From NCBI RefSeq assembly GCF_027887165.1, contig NC_077227.1, positions 543,239,189 through 543,303,188 on the forward strand: 64,000 nt of DNA. Reading direction: 5' to 3'. This document shows positions 21,993-32,699 of the stretch, piece by piece (within the stretch, counting starts at the first letter, position 1; each line of letters opens with the position of its first letter). A program made the translations under genes and the position numbers. The notes under the pieces were generated by a model. The model was not told the DNA's origin, did not search any database, and saw only the letters and a list, made by a program, of their open reading frames with translations. This DNA comes from Monodelphis domestica. Lineage: Eukaryota; Chordata; Mammalia; Didelphimorphia; Didelphidae.

Positions 21993-22222
21993 ATTTCTCA
22001 TGTGTATCTTAACTGTGGTAAAGAGCTATATTGTTTTGATGCTATAATATGGTATACCTCTGGTTTGCAGAGATTGTCTCTGAAACTGGAAAAGTTTCAA
22101 ATGTAGGCTTGATAAAGAGTTGTGTATGTGTTGCTAAGAACCAACTTAACAAAGCGAGGGGGGGTCTTATCACTAAAGGATGGGTCTCCAAATTATTAAT
22201 ATTTTTTCAGTCACAGAAATGT
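21993..22222 (+). repeat. Duplicated block, copy A
   Basis: This stretch closely resembles 23819-24078 in order and orientation. Shared segments include CATCTTAACTG.GGTAAAGAGCT, TTGTT.TGATGCTA, GCTTGATAAAGAG, GGGTCTTATCACTAAAG and TTATTAAT..TTTTTCAG. Copy B has about 30 bp more in its middle. I cannot tell a local duplication from two copies of an unnamed dispersed repeat. A 68-codon frame here has no motif. Confidence 0.75.
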
Positions 22223-22345
22223 AGAGATGTAGAAACTGAGTCACATAAAGTTTAAATGACTCACTTGAGCTCACACAGCTAGTATGTGTCTATGACCAGA
22301 TTTGAAATCAGGACTTCCTGAGTGTGGGACAATTGCCTTCTGAGT
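22223..22345 (-). repeat. MIR/THER-type SINE fragment, minus strand
   Basis: GATGTAGAAACTGAGTCACATAAAG, GAGCTCACACAGCTAGTATGTG, GACCAGATTTGAAATCAGGACTTCC are the reverse-oriented family motifs. It abuts duplicated block A and is absent after block B. Confidence 0.65.
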
Positions 22346-22635
22346 TGTTTGCCCATGATTTGGTCATTGATTAAGGACTTCATATTTAAAATATCTTATA
22401 AAAACAATTAAGCTTACAGATGTTTTAAAATTATTCAATGTTTGACATTTTATGCCTCTTTTTCTAATACTTTGCCACCATCAGTGGAGAAGTAGAAGGT
22501 AACACAAAGGCATGAGAGATATTATATATTTCTCTTTGTTTAATGGATTACTAAGGGTAGAGTCCTTAAGTGAGTGATTATCTCAATTTCTGCATATATA
22601 AGTTATTAATAAATATTTATTGACTGGCTGACTAG
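22346..22635. other. Unassigned, with an L2-like end
   Basis: AT-rich sequence ending ATAAATATTTATTGACTGGCTGACTAG, which resembles an L2-type terminus and provides the CTAG target of the following LTR. Confidence 0.4.
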
Positions 22636-23354
22636 TGTTAGGGGTAAAGTTTAGGGTTCTTGACTGAATATATTATATTAGTCATCACTAGGGATTAAAA
22701 TTAAATCCCAATGAAATACTCAAGTCAGTTTGGGATTTTATGGTGGTTTAATTACAATAGAAGGAAGAAATTAAGAAGGAGAAAAGGGAAAAGGTATAAG
22801 ATTTTCTATGGCCTTCCCTCAGCCAAGGGAAGTTCAGAGGCCTCAGCCAAGGGGTCTTCTCAGACTCTACCTCAGCCACGAGGCATCCTCCAAGATGAGG
22901 GGCCTCCTCAGAAGATAGTGCCTTTAGGAGGTTAAGGAAAGGGGGCAGTCAGCCTTACACACTCACCAAGACCAATTCAAGGAAGAAGCCTCTTCTAAGC
23001 CACCCTACAGAGCTACAACCAGTGACCTCCACTGCCAAAGTCCTCCAAAACCGCAAGCATGCCAAATGCTACCAAAAGCTACCAACACAGTTGAGAGCAT
23101 GATCACAGGAAGTGACACAAAATATATAGGCAGTTCTTTACATCACTTCCTGTGTCTCACATGTACCAATAGTGGCTTAAGCTTGGCTTAGGACAGCCCA
23201 CGAGTCAGTCATTTTTTTCTGATTTGTCACTTGCTAGCACATGCCAGTCATAGGCCTTCCTCCCCTACAGTTAATCCTTAAGTGGGGGTGTATACATTCC
23301 TTGGTTGCTAAAATTCTAAAGACTAAGCAGGGTGGAATAAATCTAAAATTCACA
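22636..23354 (-). mobile_element. Solo LTR A, 719 bp, target duplication CTAG
   Basis: Starts TGTTAGGGGTAAAG and ends TAAAATTCACA. CTAG lies directly before (22632-22635) and after (23355-23358). It is related to the LTR at 57.4-58.3 kb: both have AATGAAA.ACTCAAGTCAG, then TTTTATGG.G.TTTAATTACAA and a GAAGAAA purine run, about 100-150 bp from the low-coordinate end. Read on the minus strand the shared block gives TTGTAATTAAA...CCATAAAA, a plausible ATTAAA poly-A signal before U5, which suggests minus orientation. The interior has GGCCTCAGCCAAGGGG-type degenerate direct repeats at 22819-22910. A 74-codon frame over these is not a gene. Confidence 0.75.
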
Positions 23355-23818
23355 CTAGGCTACAGGACATTTCTGTACCTAACTGGGATTATCCTCAGAA
23401 ATAAAACATGATCTATTTTTGGTATATTCTATGTCTTTCAAGAATGACAGTTTTTGCTAAAACTCATACTTCATTGGTACCACCTTTGAGAAGCCAATGT
23501 AACCCTCATACCTTGATAATACACTAGAATAGGATGTTATAAAGGATTATGAAGATAAATAGACCATGAAAATATAGAGAAGGAGCTCTGCTTCCTGAAA
23601 ATGTGTTTTGATTACAAACTAATGAAGGAAATACTATACAAAAGCAGAGAAGACTGATCTCAGACTTAGGTTGTTCAGGCAACTAACAAAGTAATTAGAT
23701 TTTAGGGGTACCTACAAAGCCTATATTTCAAAAAAATCATCTTCCTTTGCCTGACACAATATAGGAAAATTCCCATCCTCAGAATCACTCCTTAAGGACC
23801 TTCTCTGAGCAGGCCATT
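23355..23818. other. Unassigned sequence between LTR A and duplicated block B
   Basis: No recognised repeat or coding region. Confidence 0.4.
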
Positions 23819-24078
23819 TTTCATGGACATCTTAACTGGGGTAAAGAGCTGTATTGTTCTGATGCTACAGTATGACACAGAATATAGCATTGGTTCTCAG
23901 AGACTGTATCTGATAATTGCAAACTTCGGCAGGTCTTACCAAGCTGGAAAGGCTTCAGATATGAGCTTGATAAAGAGCCATGTATCTGTTGTCTAAGGAT
24001 CAACTTCACTAAGTGAAGAGGGTCTTATCACTAAAGTACTGGCCTCCAGGTTATTAATTTTTTTCAGCCATAGAAATG
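23819..24078 (+). repeat. Duplicated block, copy B
   Basis: Partner of 21993-22222, same orientation, about 1.8 kb apart. It keeps an extra middle part (AATTGCAAACTTCGGCAGGTC) missing from copy A, and differs by many substitutions, so the duplication is old. Similarity ends near CAGCCATAGAAATG. Confidence 0.75.
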
Positions 24079-25775
24079 TTTGAAAGGCATACTATTCAGA
24101 GAAGAGCTGCAATCTGCTACACTGGAAGAAATACTGACCCACAAAAATAGATCTTTGAAGCATTGAAGAAAGGGATTATGATACCTGTGGAAATTGTATG
24201 TCAGAACTGAATCTCATGAATCAGGTTTAATCTTAGAAGGCTTTTCACAAAATATACTATGTTGCTTCATATTCCCAACCAGTATTCATCTGGGAATATG
24301 AAAAATTGGCTTGTTTTGTGCTCATTCTAGTTTTTCCTTTCAATCACCTGAATATAGATCTTGCCAAGATCTCTGAAAAAAGGCAAACGTATCCTCAGAC
24401 ATCATACAAGAACAATTGGTTAATACTACATCAAATACTATAAAATGTTTATATCACCCAACAAGAACACAGGACTACCAAATGAGCTTATATATTGTCA
24501 AGGAAATTCTTTTTCAAGTGAGTTTCACCTTCCTCAAAGAGCTATACTGTTCTTCAGATTTTTAGAATTAAGCTATGGTTGAAGCTATCTTGAAGGAGGA
24601 AAGTACCTGGGGTCAATAAAGAGTTAGCTGCTTCTTTCCCCTTGTCCTTTTTAGTTAACATAAGTCAGAAAGCTAATGAAAAGTAAAGCCATTTTTGTTG
24701 CTTTATATTAAGTCTGATCCAAAAATCTGGCTCCCATTTTCTCCCCATTCCTCCCCTAGTCCAGAATCTCAGCATTATTCAAAACTATGCATTTCATTAA
24801 TGCATTTTGGTCCAAATACTTGTCATTATTTAGGAACTGCTCCTCTGCATCTAAGACACCTGACCCTAGGAACTCTTGTTATTCCCTAAAAGGCTTCTGA
24901 ATTTCTCTGCTTTTCTAGGAACTCTGCTATTGCTCCACCATTGCTCCCATTACAATGACTATATGGTTTCTCTTCTATATGGAATATATGGATCCCTAAA
25001 TGATTGGTTTGTGTAGATTTCACTCCAAGGAAAGGATTGTTTCTACTTCATCTCATTTTCTCAGCTACTATTCTCTTTATTCTTTTGAAAGGTATATGTA
25101 AACCATAACTCAGTCAAAAACCTCCAAATGACATGATTTCATCAATCATCCTTAATAGAGTATCTATATGACAGCAGATACTCAGATCATAGTGCTTGTT
25201 CATTCCTCACTAAAAAGACTTTATCAATACTAGAACAAAATGTGAAATGGGATGTCTGAAAGGGATGGGCATATCTTCAATTAGGAGATTTATACTTCTT
25301 CATTTTATCTTTTTTTTTAACCATGACAAGACCACTATGTTTGATATCCATAGGGATCCTAAGGTGAGAAAGGTTACCTACAGCAACAAGGCACATGCCA
25401 GGAAATATCACAGCAGCTAAAGTCCAGAAAGACATTGTAGGAAAAAAAAACTGTTATAGGGAAGCAAAGCTCTTTTTTATTATGATTTTGTAGTGGTGAG
25501 AATCAAGAGGGACTAGTTATCATGAATCTGAATAGAACAGAGACTAAGAAGATGAAAATAAGTCAAGCAACTCTTGGAAACCTTTGACAAATGTCAGATC
25601 AGAGGGATATCATTCCATGAGGATGAGAAAAAGATCCAAATTGGTAAGTCAAGAATAACTGGAAGGTTTCAAAATCAAGATCCATAAGGATCAAAAGAAA
25701 AGGAGATAAATACTTCTTGTCAAAACAGTCATTTGACTTAGATCCATAACCACATATTTATGATTTATGACTGTA
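24079..25775. other. Unassigned sequence, about 1.7 kb
   Basis: No named repeat is evident and no coding region is supported. The 64-codon frame at 24695-24889 has no motif. Low-complexity A- and T-runs occur near 25310 and 25440. Confidence 0.45.
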
Positions 25776-25779
25776 TAGT

Positions 25780-25965
25780 ATTAGAAATACTCTAGACTTA
25801 ATCCTTCATTTCACAGATGAGGAAAATAAAACCTAGAGAATAAATCTCAGTCAGAGATAAAAAACAATTATTTGTCTACAAATGGGACCCAACAAAGACA
25901 GAATTTGAACCCTGGCCTTCTAATTCTACTTCTCTCATGCCATAGTTAACAAGGATCTGGGATCC
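25780..25965 (-). repeat. MIR/THER-type SINE, minus strand
   Basis: CATTTCACAGATGAGGAAAATAAAACC, then GACAGAATTTGAACCCTGGCCTTCTAATTC match the reverse-oriented family (ACAGATGAGGAAACTGAGG...GAACCCAGGTCTTCC). Confidence 0.65.
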
Positions 25966-26515
25966 CATTCTCTGAATCTTCCCTTCTTTTCAAAATATAT
26001 GGCTCCTTTTTACTCATTTTTCCATTATATATAATCATAGAAGTGACTAGGCTAGTTTATTATCAATCTGTCATTTATACATTCATACATATTCATTTCT
26101 GATCAATATTTTTAGTCTTCTTTATATTTAAATGTTCCTCTTTGCTAAATAGAGTGAATATCCATAGGATTTCATTTGCCATAATACTACTGAGTTGGAG
26201 AACATCTCTCACTGGAAAAAAAAAAATCTAGTAGTGGATTGTGAAAAGATGTGTAATGTGCAGCCATCAATAATGTTGGCTCTGACTCATGGGGAGGTTT
26301 TCTATAGTTTGGTGGGTTTAAAAAGTTGGAGAAAAGAGGACATGGAGGTTGTGATCAGACAGGAGAGGTTAGACATGGGGCTTAAGTCAGAAGAGAGAAG
26401 ATAACCACAAGAGGCATTTTACTCAAGGGGAAAAGGAGGGGAGGATTTTCAGCTATTCTCCCTCTGAACTAAAGGAGTCCCATCAGCCTTACATCATGTT
26501 ACATCAGTGATGTAA
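25966..26515. other. Unassigned sequence
   Basis: No recognised repeat. The 69-codon frame at 26195-26404 has no motif and sits in ordinary AT-rich sequence. Confidence 0.4.
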
Positions 26516-26911
26516 CAATAAGGATGATGGAAGTGGTAATGGTGATGATGATGAAGATGATGATCGTGACTAGCATTTTATTTAAGGTTTACTCACAAAG
26601 TGTTTGACAGGCAAACACTTTAAGAAACAGAAGTCATAAGACTTGGAAGCATGTATCAACTCAGCTTGAAATCTGTAAAGTCTCTTATTATTGTTGTTCT
26701 TTTGTTTCAACTGTGTTTAACTTTTCATGATCCCATTTGGACTTTTCATGGCAAAGATATTGGAGTGGTTTGCCTTCTTCTATGGCTCATTTTATAGATG
26801 AGAAAACTGAGATAAACAGGGTTAAGTTACTAGGTCACACAGCTAATGTTTGAGGCTCAATTTGAACTCTAGGACTGATGTTCTATCCACTTGCACCACT
26901 TGACTGTCCCT
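26516..26911 (-). repeat. MIR-type 3' part (GAT-rich) and longer-subtype SINE, minus strand
   Basis: 26516-26640 has GATGATGATGAAGATGATGATCGTGACTAGCATTTTATTTAAGG, a MIR-type tail in reverse. 26689-26911 is the tRNA-derived longer subtype in reverse: TTTCATGGCAAAGATATTGGAGTGGTTTGCC, ACAGATGAGAAAACTGAG in a degraded form, AGGTCACACAGCTAATG, then TGTTCTATCCACTTGCACCACTTGACTGTCCC at the tRNA head. Confidence 0.75.
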
Positions 26912-27494
26912 AGTAGTTTCTGTATTTTCCTACTATGTAAGGTTGTTGGAAGTATTGAAGGATGTTTATATTATAATCATGCCGTAAGAGTAGGAGACTG
27001 CACTCCTTTGTTTAAAGGGATAAAGAATGGATTCTCTTTGTTTTTATTCACATTGTTTTGTGTCTTAATTAAATGTTTTGCTCCTTTTTTGCAAAATGTT
27101 TGTAATTTTGTCATAATCTAACAACAGAATGATATATCATAAGGACTCAGGCCATAAAGTGAATATTTATGACTCTTAAACAGCTATATTGAAATTGACC
27201 ATAGTTAAGGGTCGCTACAGGTATTCCATAATTGTTTTTACATACCCCTTAAAGGAGTATTTCCTTTTATTCATTCTAAAATTGCCTATTTCAAACATTA
27301 AAATACTCTCTCTAGTTGGCAAATCCTCCTCACATTCTATGCTTTGTCAGTAATCTTCACTAGTAATTCTGCAGTCTTGGTATAACTGAAAGAACACTGA
27401 GCTGGAATTCAAAATTTATGAGTTCTGGTGCTGAATGTTGTTCTTATACCAAGTGACTTTCACAGTCATATAGCAAATGAATAGGAGAACAGAA
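26912..27494. other. Unassigned sequence
   Basis: No recognised repeat apart from a weak MIR-type trace near 27375-27480. The 76-codon frame at 26891-27121 begins inside the SINE and is not a gene. Confidence 0.4.
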
Positions 27495-27890
27495 CCTGAG
27501 AGTAGAAATAGTACTGGATTTGAAATTAACTTGGATTTAAATTTTGCTGCTCTTACAAATTCCCTGGGTAAATCTGGGCAAGTCACCTTGTTTCTTTGAT
27601 TCCAATATTCTTTTCCAGTAAAACTGAGGGATTAGATTAGATGAAGTCTCTTCCTGCCAGAAGTGTGTTATTATGGTCCTCAGGCCAGTATTCTTTGAAT
27701 TATTATGGACAACTATGATGGTTGTTAAGAATGTATTAAGTTTATTGATGAATGGTTGAAGTAAAGTACTCACTAAACAAACATTTATTAAGCACCTTCT
27801 AAGTACCAGGCACAGTGCTAGACATTGAGAGTGCAAATTTCTAAGTGAGACATGTAGTTGTCCCTAATCTATAAGGAGAATTAGAAGGAT
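27495..27890 (+). repeat. CORE-SINE (27495-27690) and AGCATTTATTA... repeat (27775-27890)
   Basis: The SINE reads AGTACTGGATTTGAAATTAAC, CTGGGCAAGTCACCTTGTTTC, AAACTGAGGGATTAGATTAGATGAAGTC. The second piece opens ACTAAACAAACATTTATTAAGCACCTTCTAAGTACCAGGCACAGTGCTAGAC. Confidence 0.65.
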
Positions 27891-30305
27891 TTTGGGAATG
27901 TCAGCCTGTCACAACTGTGACATAAAAGTCTGTTAGGGAGATGGAAGACAATTGTTATATCTTCTTTCTTCTTCCAATTACACAAAACCACCATCAAAAG
28001 TTAATTTCTTCTCAGCCTAACTCCAGAAGCCACCCCCCCCCCCAAGTGTCCTTAAACCTGGGACAGAAGCTAACAGGGATCAGTTTCTCAGCTTCTTCCC
28101 CCTTCAGCCAGCAGCCAAGGAAGACTCTCTCCAAAACCAAGAGAAATAGTTCAAAGCTAGAAATGCCAGCTTCTTCTCCATCACTCTGTCAGAGCCACCA
28201 AGGTCTCTCATTTCCTCCCCTGGCCAAGATCCAACTAACTTTTCTGGGCACATTCCGTTTGGAATCTTCACCTTGATTGACAGATGATGTTCCCAGCTTT
28301 CTGTCTTGCATGCATAAAATTCTCTCTTCCTCTTTTGCCTCTTCCACATTTGAGACATTACCCTCAAGGAAACTAAGTTCTCCTCCAATATTTACCAGCA
28401 AGCAAATATAGAATATATATATACACAATGCAAAATGATTCAAGGTTGGGGGAGCATTAACAACAGGAGGAATCAGGAAGGATTGATTAAAAGAAGAAAA
28501 CTGTTGATCCTTGGAAGAAATTAGGAGTTTCCAGAAATAGTGGTGGATAGGGAATTCATGGATGGGAAGGAGGAAATAGATCAGTATGAGTGGATAATGT
28601 TTTCTAACCACATTCTGAAAATCTCAAAAATTCTGAAGGTAGAAAACTGCATATTTTCTGGCGTTAAAGGAAGAGAGAGACTTCCTCCAACATCTTTGAA
28701 GACCTACAGTGTCTTTCTTTCCATGAACTTCTTCCACTGACCTAAGTCAGAGTGTGTCCATAAGTTAGTTTATTTAAGGTGTTGAGGCTGAAAAAAAAAC
28801 AGTCCTGGCAGCCGACCCTCTTATGATAAGCTTCTCTGAACTGAGCTGGGTTGTTCAGCAGAAAGGGGGCAAAACTAATCACTAAACTCACATTTAGACC
28901 ATTTCTCCAGGTAGGACTTGTCAGGGCTTGTGCTCTATTAGCTTGGTCTTTGAGAATGCAAGGACCTCTTGAAATCATAGTGTAGCTTTGGCAGAGGTCT
29001 TTAATGAGGGAGCAGAGAGAGACAGTAAATAATTTCCAACTTGGTGAACTGACATGACCTCACTCAAACATGAGGTAAGATGAGGTAAGATTTTCCTGAG
29101 TGATAAACCACCTGGAATTTTTCAAGCCATTTTCTTTGGTTTGTACCCCTTATTAACAGTTCTACTAATGCAAATAGGCTGCAACCCCCAATTATAGCAG
29201 TGGATGGGGATAAATGCTGCACAGTCTTTGCTATTCACAACTTGGTGTATCTGCCATCTACTTGATCATTTTTGAATCATCAACTCCATCTTTATGTTAA
29301 ATTAACAATTTAACAGCTGCTTTCATCAAAGTTCTTTTGTGTCTGTCAACATGATACTGTCATTTTTTTTCCTTAAATGCAATTTTCAAGATCATTGCTA
29401 TGCCTTTTTAGTATCAGATTAGTGATTTGCATGTTCATTCAATTTGTATACAAATGTTCAAGCTTTTATACACCCTCTATGGAGCATGAAACACCCTCCA
29501 CGGTTTGAAAGAAGTGTTTCCCCTTCTTTGCATTCCTGTACTAGCTTTTCATTTTCATTAAGGATAGGTGAAGTATGGATTCAGGGAGAAAGAAATGAGT
29601 ACCAGAGAACAGAATTATAAACACAGAAGAGACTAAATCAAAAGAAAAGCCAGATTTCCACTATAGTGTAGTTTAGCTGAGAAGAGATACTGGAAATAGA
29701 ATCATGTCTGGGCAACTGAAGAGATTTTTTTCTTTACATTTTGTCAACGACTCAGAAAACTTTTCTGTGTAAAGGTTAAACTAGAGTATATGTGATATAA
29801 GGGAAAACATTTTAACTATTAGAACTATCCCCAAATGGAAGGCAATTGCTTGAGAGGTAATTCAAGTTCTCCCTAAATGCCCCCAAACACACATACACGC
29901 ACAAAGTCATTAAGATAAGTGTTGTGTCTTTCGTTAATATTTTGCAAATATTTCATTAAAAATATTCTTTTTCCAGTATTATGTGATTAATCTGGTCCCT
30001 TCCAAACATGCAATTTCCATTGTTATGAACAAAATGACCTTTGTTTTTTAATTAGTTTGAGAGGATGACTGCTATTGAAGAAAGGTTCAGACTCGCTAAT
30101 AAAATCAATAATTCTACCAACTTGAGCAAATCTTCATCTGTAAAATGAGATACTAGGATTAGATAATCTTTAAGATGTCCCTTCGAGCCTTTGCATGGAA
30201 AAGAAGGAAATAGCCAGACCAAATGGTGAAGAACATATGGATGACTTGAACAAAATACTTTCATGTGAAATCCATGTGGTCTTAATTTAATCACTATAAG
30301 ATAGG
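27891..30305. other. Mostly unassigned, about 2.4 kb, with a C11 run
   Basis: This is the longest stretch without a confident repeat in the first half of the window. A C-run lies at 28033-28043. A CORE-SINE tail is visible at 30095-30215 (CATCTGTAAAATGAGATACTAGGATTAGATAATC). Open frames of 111 codons (27941-28276, plus), 140 codons (28189-28611, minus) and 94 codons (28104-28388, minus) overlap each other on opposite strands, have no recognisable domain and are not supported as genes. Confidence 0.45.
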
Positions 30306-30309
30306 GAAT

Positions 30310-30950
30310 ACTCAAGTCATGTATGTGGCAAAGTACAGGATTGTACATGGCTTAGATATTGGGGTGTGTGTGTAGGTAAAAGAAGATAATGCTGTTGTCA
30401 GTGTGCTGGACTCTGGTGACAGTATGATACACATGGTGAGCAGCTATAAGGTGATGTCTTTACCTAAGCCTTCCTTTCTTTAGATATAACTGGCCGTGAC
30501 CTCATGAATTTCTTCATCAAGATCCTGACTGAGGAGCCAAATAGTTTTACAACCATAGCTTTGAGGGAAATTGTGCACTCCATGAAGAAGAAAATCTGCT
30601 ACTTTGCTCAAGATCAAGGAGATGTCTACTGCCACATCTAACTTTTCTCTGGAAAAAGGTAATGAATTCCCTGATTGTTAGGTTATCACAGTTGACAATG
30701 AGAGGTTTAAATGTCCAGAAGATTCCTTCCAATGATGATGCAGTCCTGAGGTATCCATGAAAATACCTTCAATTCAATCATGAAGTGCGATAAGGATCTG
30801 CCAATATCATACTGTCTTGTTATTTGGCCAGGTATAATCCAGGTATTGTGTCTAGGATGAAGGAGATTACAGTCTCAAATTCCAACGCAATGAAAAGCAG
30901 GACCATGCCCAACCTGAGCCCACGTATTTATTCTGAATCAGAATGTTTCT
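30310..30950 (+). pseudogene. Actin processed pseudogene, C-terminal half, heavily decayed
   Basis: A degenerate copy of the second half of a cytoplasmic-type actin. In order I see MYVAKYRIVHGLD (actin MYVAIQAVLSLYASG), VVSVLDSGDSMIHMV (nucleotide-loop VMDSGDGVTHTV), GRDLMNFFIKILTEE (GRDLTDYLMKILTER), SFTTIALREIVHSMKKKICYFA, FSLEKGNEFPDC followed by a stop, VITVDNERFKCPE, then traces of the MKCD and TMKIKIIAPPERKYS segments to about 30945. Exon junctions of actin genes are absent, which points to retrotransposed mRNA. Several stops and frameshifts disable it. The first half of actin is not visible, so the copy is 5'-truncated or too decayed to read. The parent gene cannot be identified from this sequence. 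Confidence 0.8.
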
Positions 30951-31455
30951 CGGTGAACTGAGGTTTGATTTGTTTTGCCATGCTCTGTTATTTTGTCAAA
31001 GACGATGTCATCATAACTTTCCTAAGACTTAGGAGCTAGGTGTCATCCTCTTATTCGCACTCTCTTTTGCCTCCTACATCCAATCTGCTGACAAGGGCTA
31101 TTGATTTACCTTTATGACAGCTACAACATATGTTCCTTTATTTTCTCTGACACTACAACTATTGTCAGGCTCTTATCACCTTACATCTGGACTATTGAAA
31201 GAACTTCTTGGTTACTCTCCCTGTCTCAAGTGTCTCCCCACTCCCGTTCAGCCACCACTCAGATATTAAACCACTCTTCCTAAAGTGTAGATTCAATCAC
31301 ATCACTTCTTTATCTAATAAACCTCAGTTGCTCTCTATTACCTCCAAGATCAAATAAATTCTCTTTGGCATTCAAACTCCTTCAGAAGCTGGCCCCTTCC
31401 TTCTTACCTTTTCCGACTTGCTGTACTGCCCTTACCCCCATATAACTTTATTATT

Positions 31456-31655
31456 ATTTTTTTAAACCCTTACCTTCCATCTTGGAGTCAATACTGTGTA
31501 TTGGCTCCAAGGCAGAAGAGTGGCGGCTAGGCAATGGGGATCAAGTGACTTGTCCTGGGTCACACAGCTGGGAAGTGTCTGAGGCCAGATTTGAACCCAG
31601 GACATTCCATCTCTAGGCCTGGCTCTCAATCCACTGAACCACCCAGCTGCCCCCT
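31456..31655 (-). repeat. tRNA-derived SINE inside L2, with target duplication
   Basis: Well preserved in reverse: AAACCCTTACCTTCCATCTTGGAG, GGCTCCAAGGCAGAAGAGTGG, GACTTGTCCTGGGTCACACAGCTGGG, GAACCCAGGACATTCC, TCAATCCACTGAACCACCCAGCTGCCCC. CCCATATAACTTTATTAT (from 31437) and CCCATATAATTTTAATAAT (from 31656) flank it as a diverged target duplication. Confidence 0.9.
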
Positions 31656-31952
31656 CCCATATAATTTTAATAATACAATGACACTGGACTCCTTGTTATT
31701 CTTGCACAAGATACCATTTTTCTACTTTGGGTAGAAAATTTACTCTCTGTTTCTCATATTTGGTTTTCTCCTTCTCCACAATACCCTTTCCTAGCTTCCC
31801 TGAATTCCTTTAAGTCAGAGCTAAAATCTCCCCCACTATAACGTCTTTCCTCATCCACTTTCATGATAGTCTGTTGATTATCACCAATTTGTCATGAATA
31901 TATTTACTCATATCAAGTTGTTTTCATGTTGTCCCCCTTCTTGGACATCAAT

Positions 31953-32045
31953 AAAAGCTTTTTTTGAGTACTTACTATGGGTCAGGCATGTGGTAAGTAC
32001 TAAAAAACAATAAAATGCAAAAATAGTCCCTGCTCTGAAAGAATT
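31953..32045 (+). repeat. AGCATTTATTA...-type repeat fragment inside L2 end
   Basis: ATCAATAAAAGCTTTTTTTGAGTACTTACTATGGGTCAGGCATGTGGTAAGTAC, then AGTCCCTGCTCTGAAAGAA. L2 sequence resumes at CCAGTGCTTAGCACAG. Confidence 0.6.
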
Positions 32046-32299
32046 TTTAGGTTTTACCTCCAGTGCTTAGCACAGTACCTAGCATTTTTATTAATGTCTT
32101 TTGTTTTTACCATCACTCTAGTATCCTTCTCCCTACCTGTCACAGAGAATGATCCATATAAAAGATCTCATTTTGAAAGATTAAAACAAAAAATAAACAG
32201 AAGAGGAAATAAATAGCATGATTTATCAATTCATCAAAAATGGCTTGAAAATATATGCAATGTAAAATAGTTGTGAATCTCTACCTCTGAGAATGAGTG

Positions 32300-32690
32300 G
32301 AATTTCTTTTCTTAATCTTTCTTCAAGCCAAGTCTGGTCTTTATAATTTTGTGATATATACTTTTGATTTTAAATGCAATAATTTTTTCCATTTACATTG
32401 TTATATTCATCATGTATACTGTTTTTTTGCCAATGCTTCCTTCACTCCTTTGGTTTGTGTATATCATTCCATGCATCTTGCAATTCATCACATTTGTCAC
32501 TTTGTACAGCTTGGTAATAACTCAGTTACATTCATGTACCATAATTAAAAACTACCCCCAAAATTGGAAAGCAGTCTGGAAAAAAATTGGTTTAGACCAA
32601 CAGCTTGCACTATATTCTACAATATATTTTCAATGGATACTTGTCCATAATATTAAGATAAGAGCTAAAAAATTAGAATAAAATAAAATC
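32300..32690 (-). mobile_element. Small L1 insertion with 5' inversion (twin-priming type)
   Basis: 32305-32545 is L1 3' sequence in antisense (CATTTACATTGTTATATTCATCATG, CTTTGTACAG..., then ACATTCATGTACCATAAT). It switches directly at about 32548 to L1 ORF2 sequence in sense (GGTTTAGACCAACAGCTTGCACTATATTC, CAATGGATACTTGTCCATAATATTAAG), a region that belongs upstream in L1. A 3' piece joined to an inverted upstream piece is the classic twin-priming product. Confidence 0.6.
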
Positions 32691-32699
32691 ATGAACATT

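Larger units (their letters stand above)
31020..32110 (+). mobile_element. L2 LINE 3' region with nested insertions
   Basis: Matches the L2 3' region in order: CCTCCTACATCCAATCTGCTGACAAGG, TCTTATCACCTTACATCTGGAC, CCTCAGTTGCTCTCTATTACC, CAAGATCAAATAAATTCTC, TTCAGAAGCTGGCCCCTTCC, TTTAAGTCAGAGCTAAAATCTCC, GTCTTTCCTCATCCAC, CTTGGACATC, and the end CCAGTGCTTAGCACAGTACCTAGCA. It is interrupted by a SINE at 31456-31655 and by the AGCATTTATTA...-type repeat at about 31953-32045. Confidence 0.75.

Noticed and set aside
22819..22935. Short direct repeats GGCCTCAGCCAAGGGG as a possible minisatellite or coding repeat
   Set aside because: Two or three degenerate units inside a solo LTR; explained as LTR interior.
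28104..28611. Overlapping 94-, 111- and 140-codon frames on both strands
   Set aside because: They overlap in opposite directions, have no recognisable domain and lack splice or promoter context.
31101..31283. 60-codon frame near the actin pseudogene
   Set aside because: Lies in L2 3' sequence and is not part of the actin frame.
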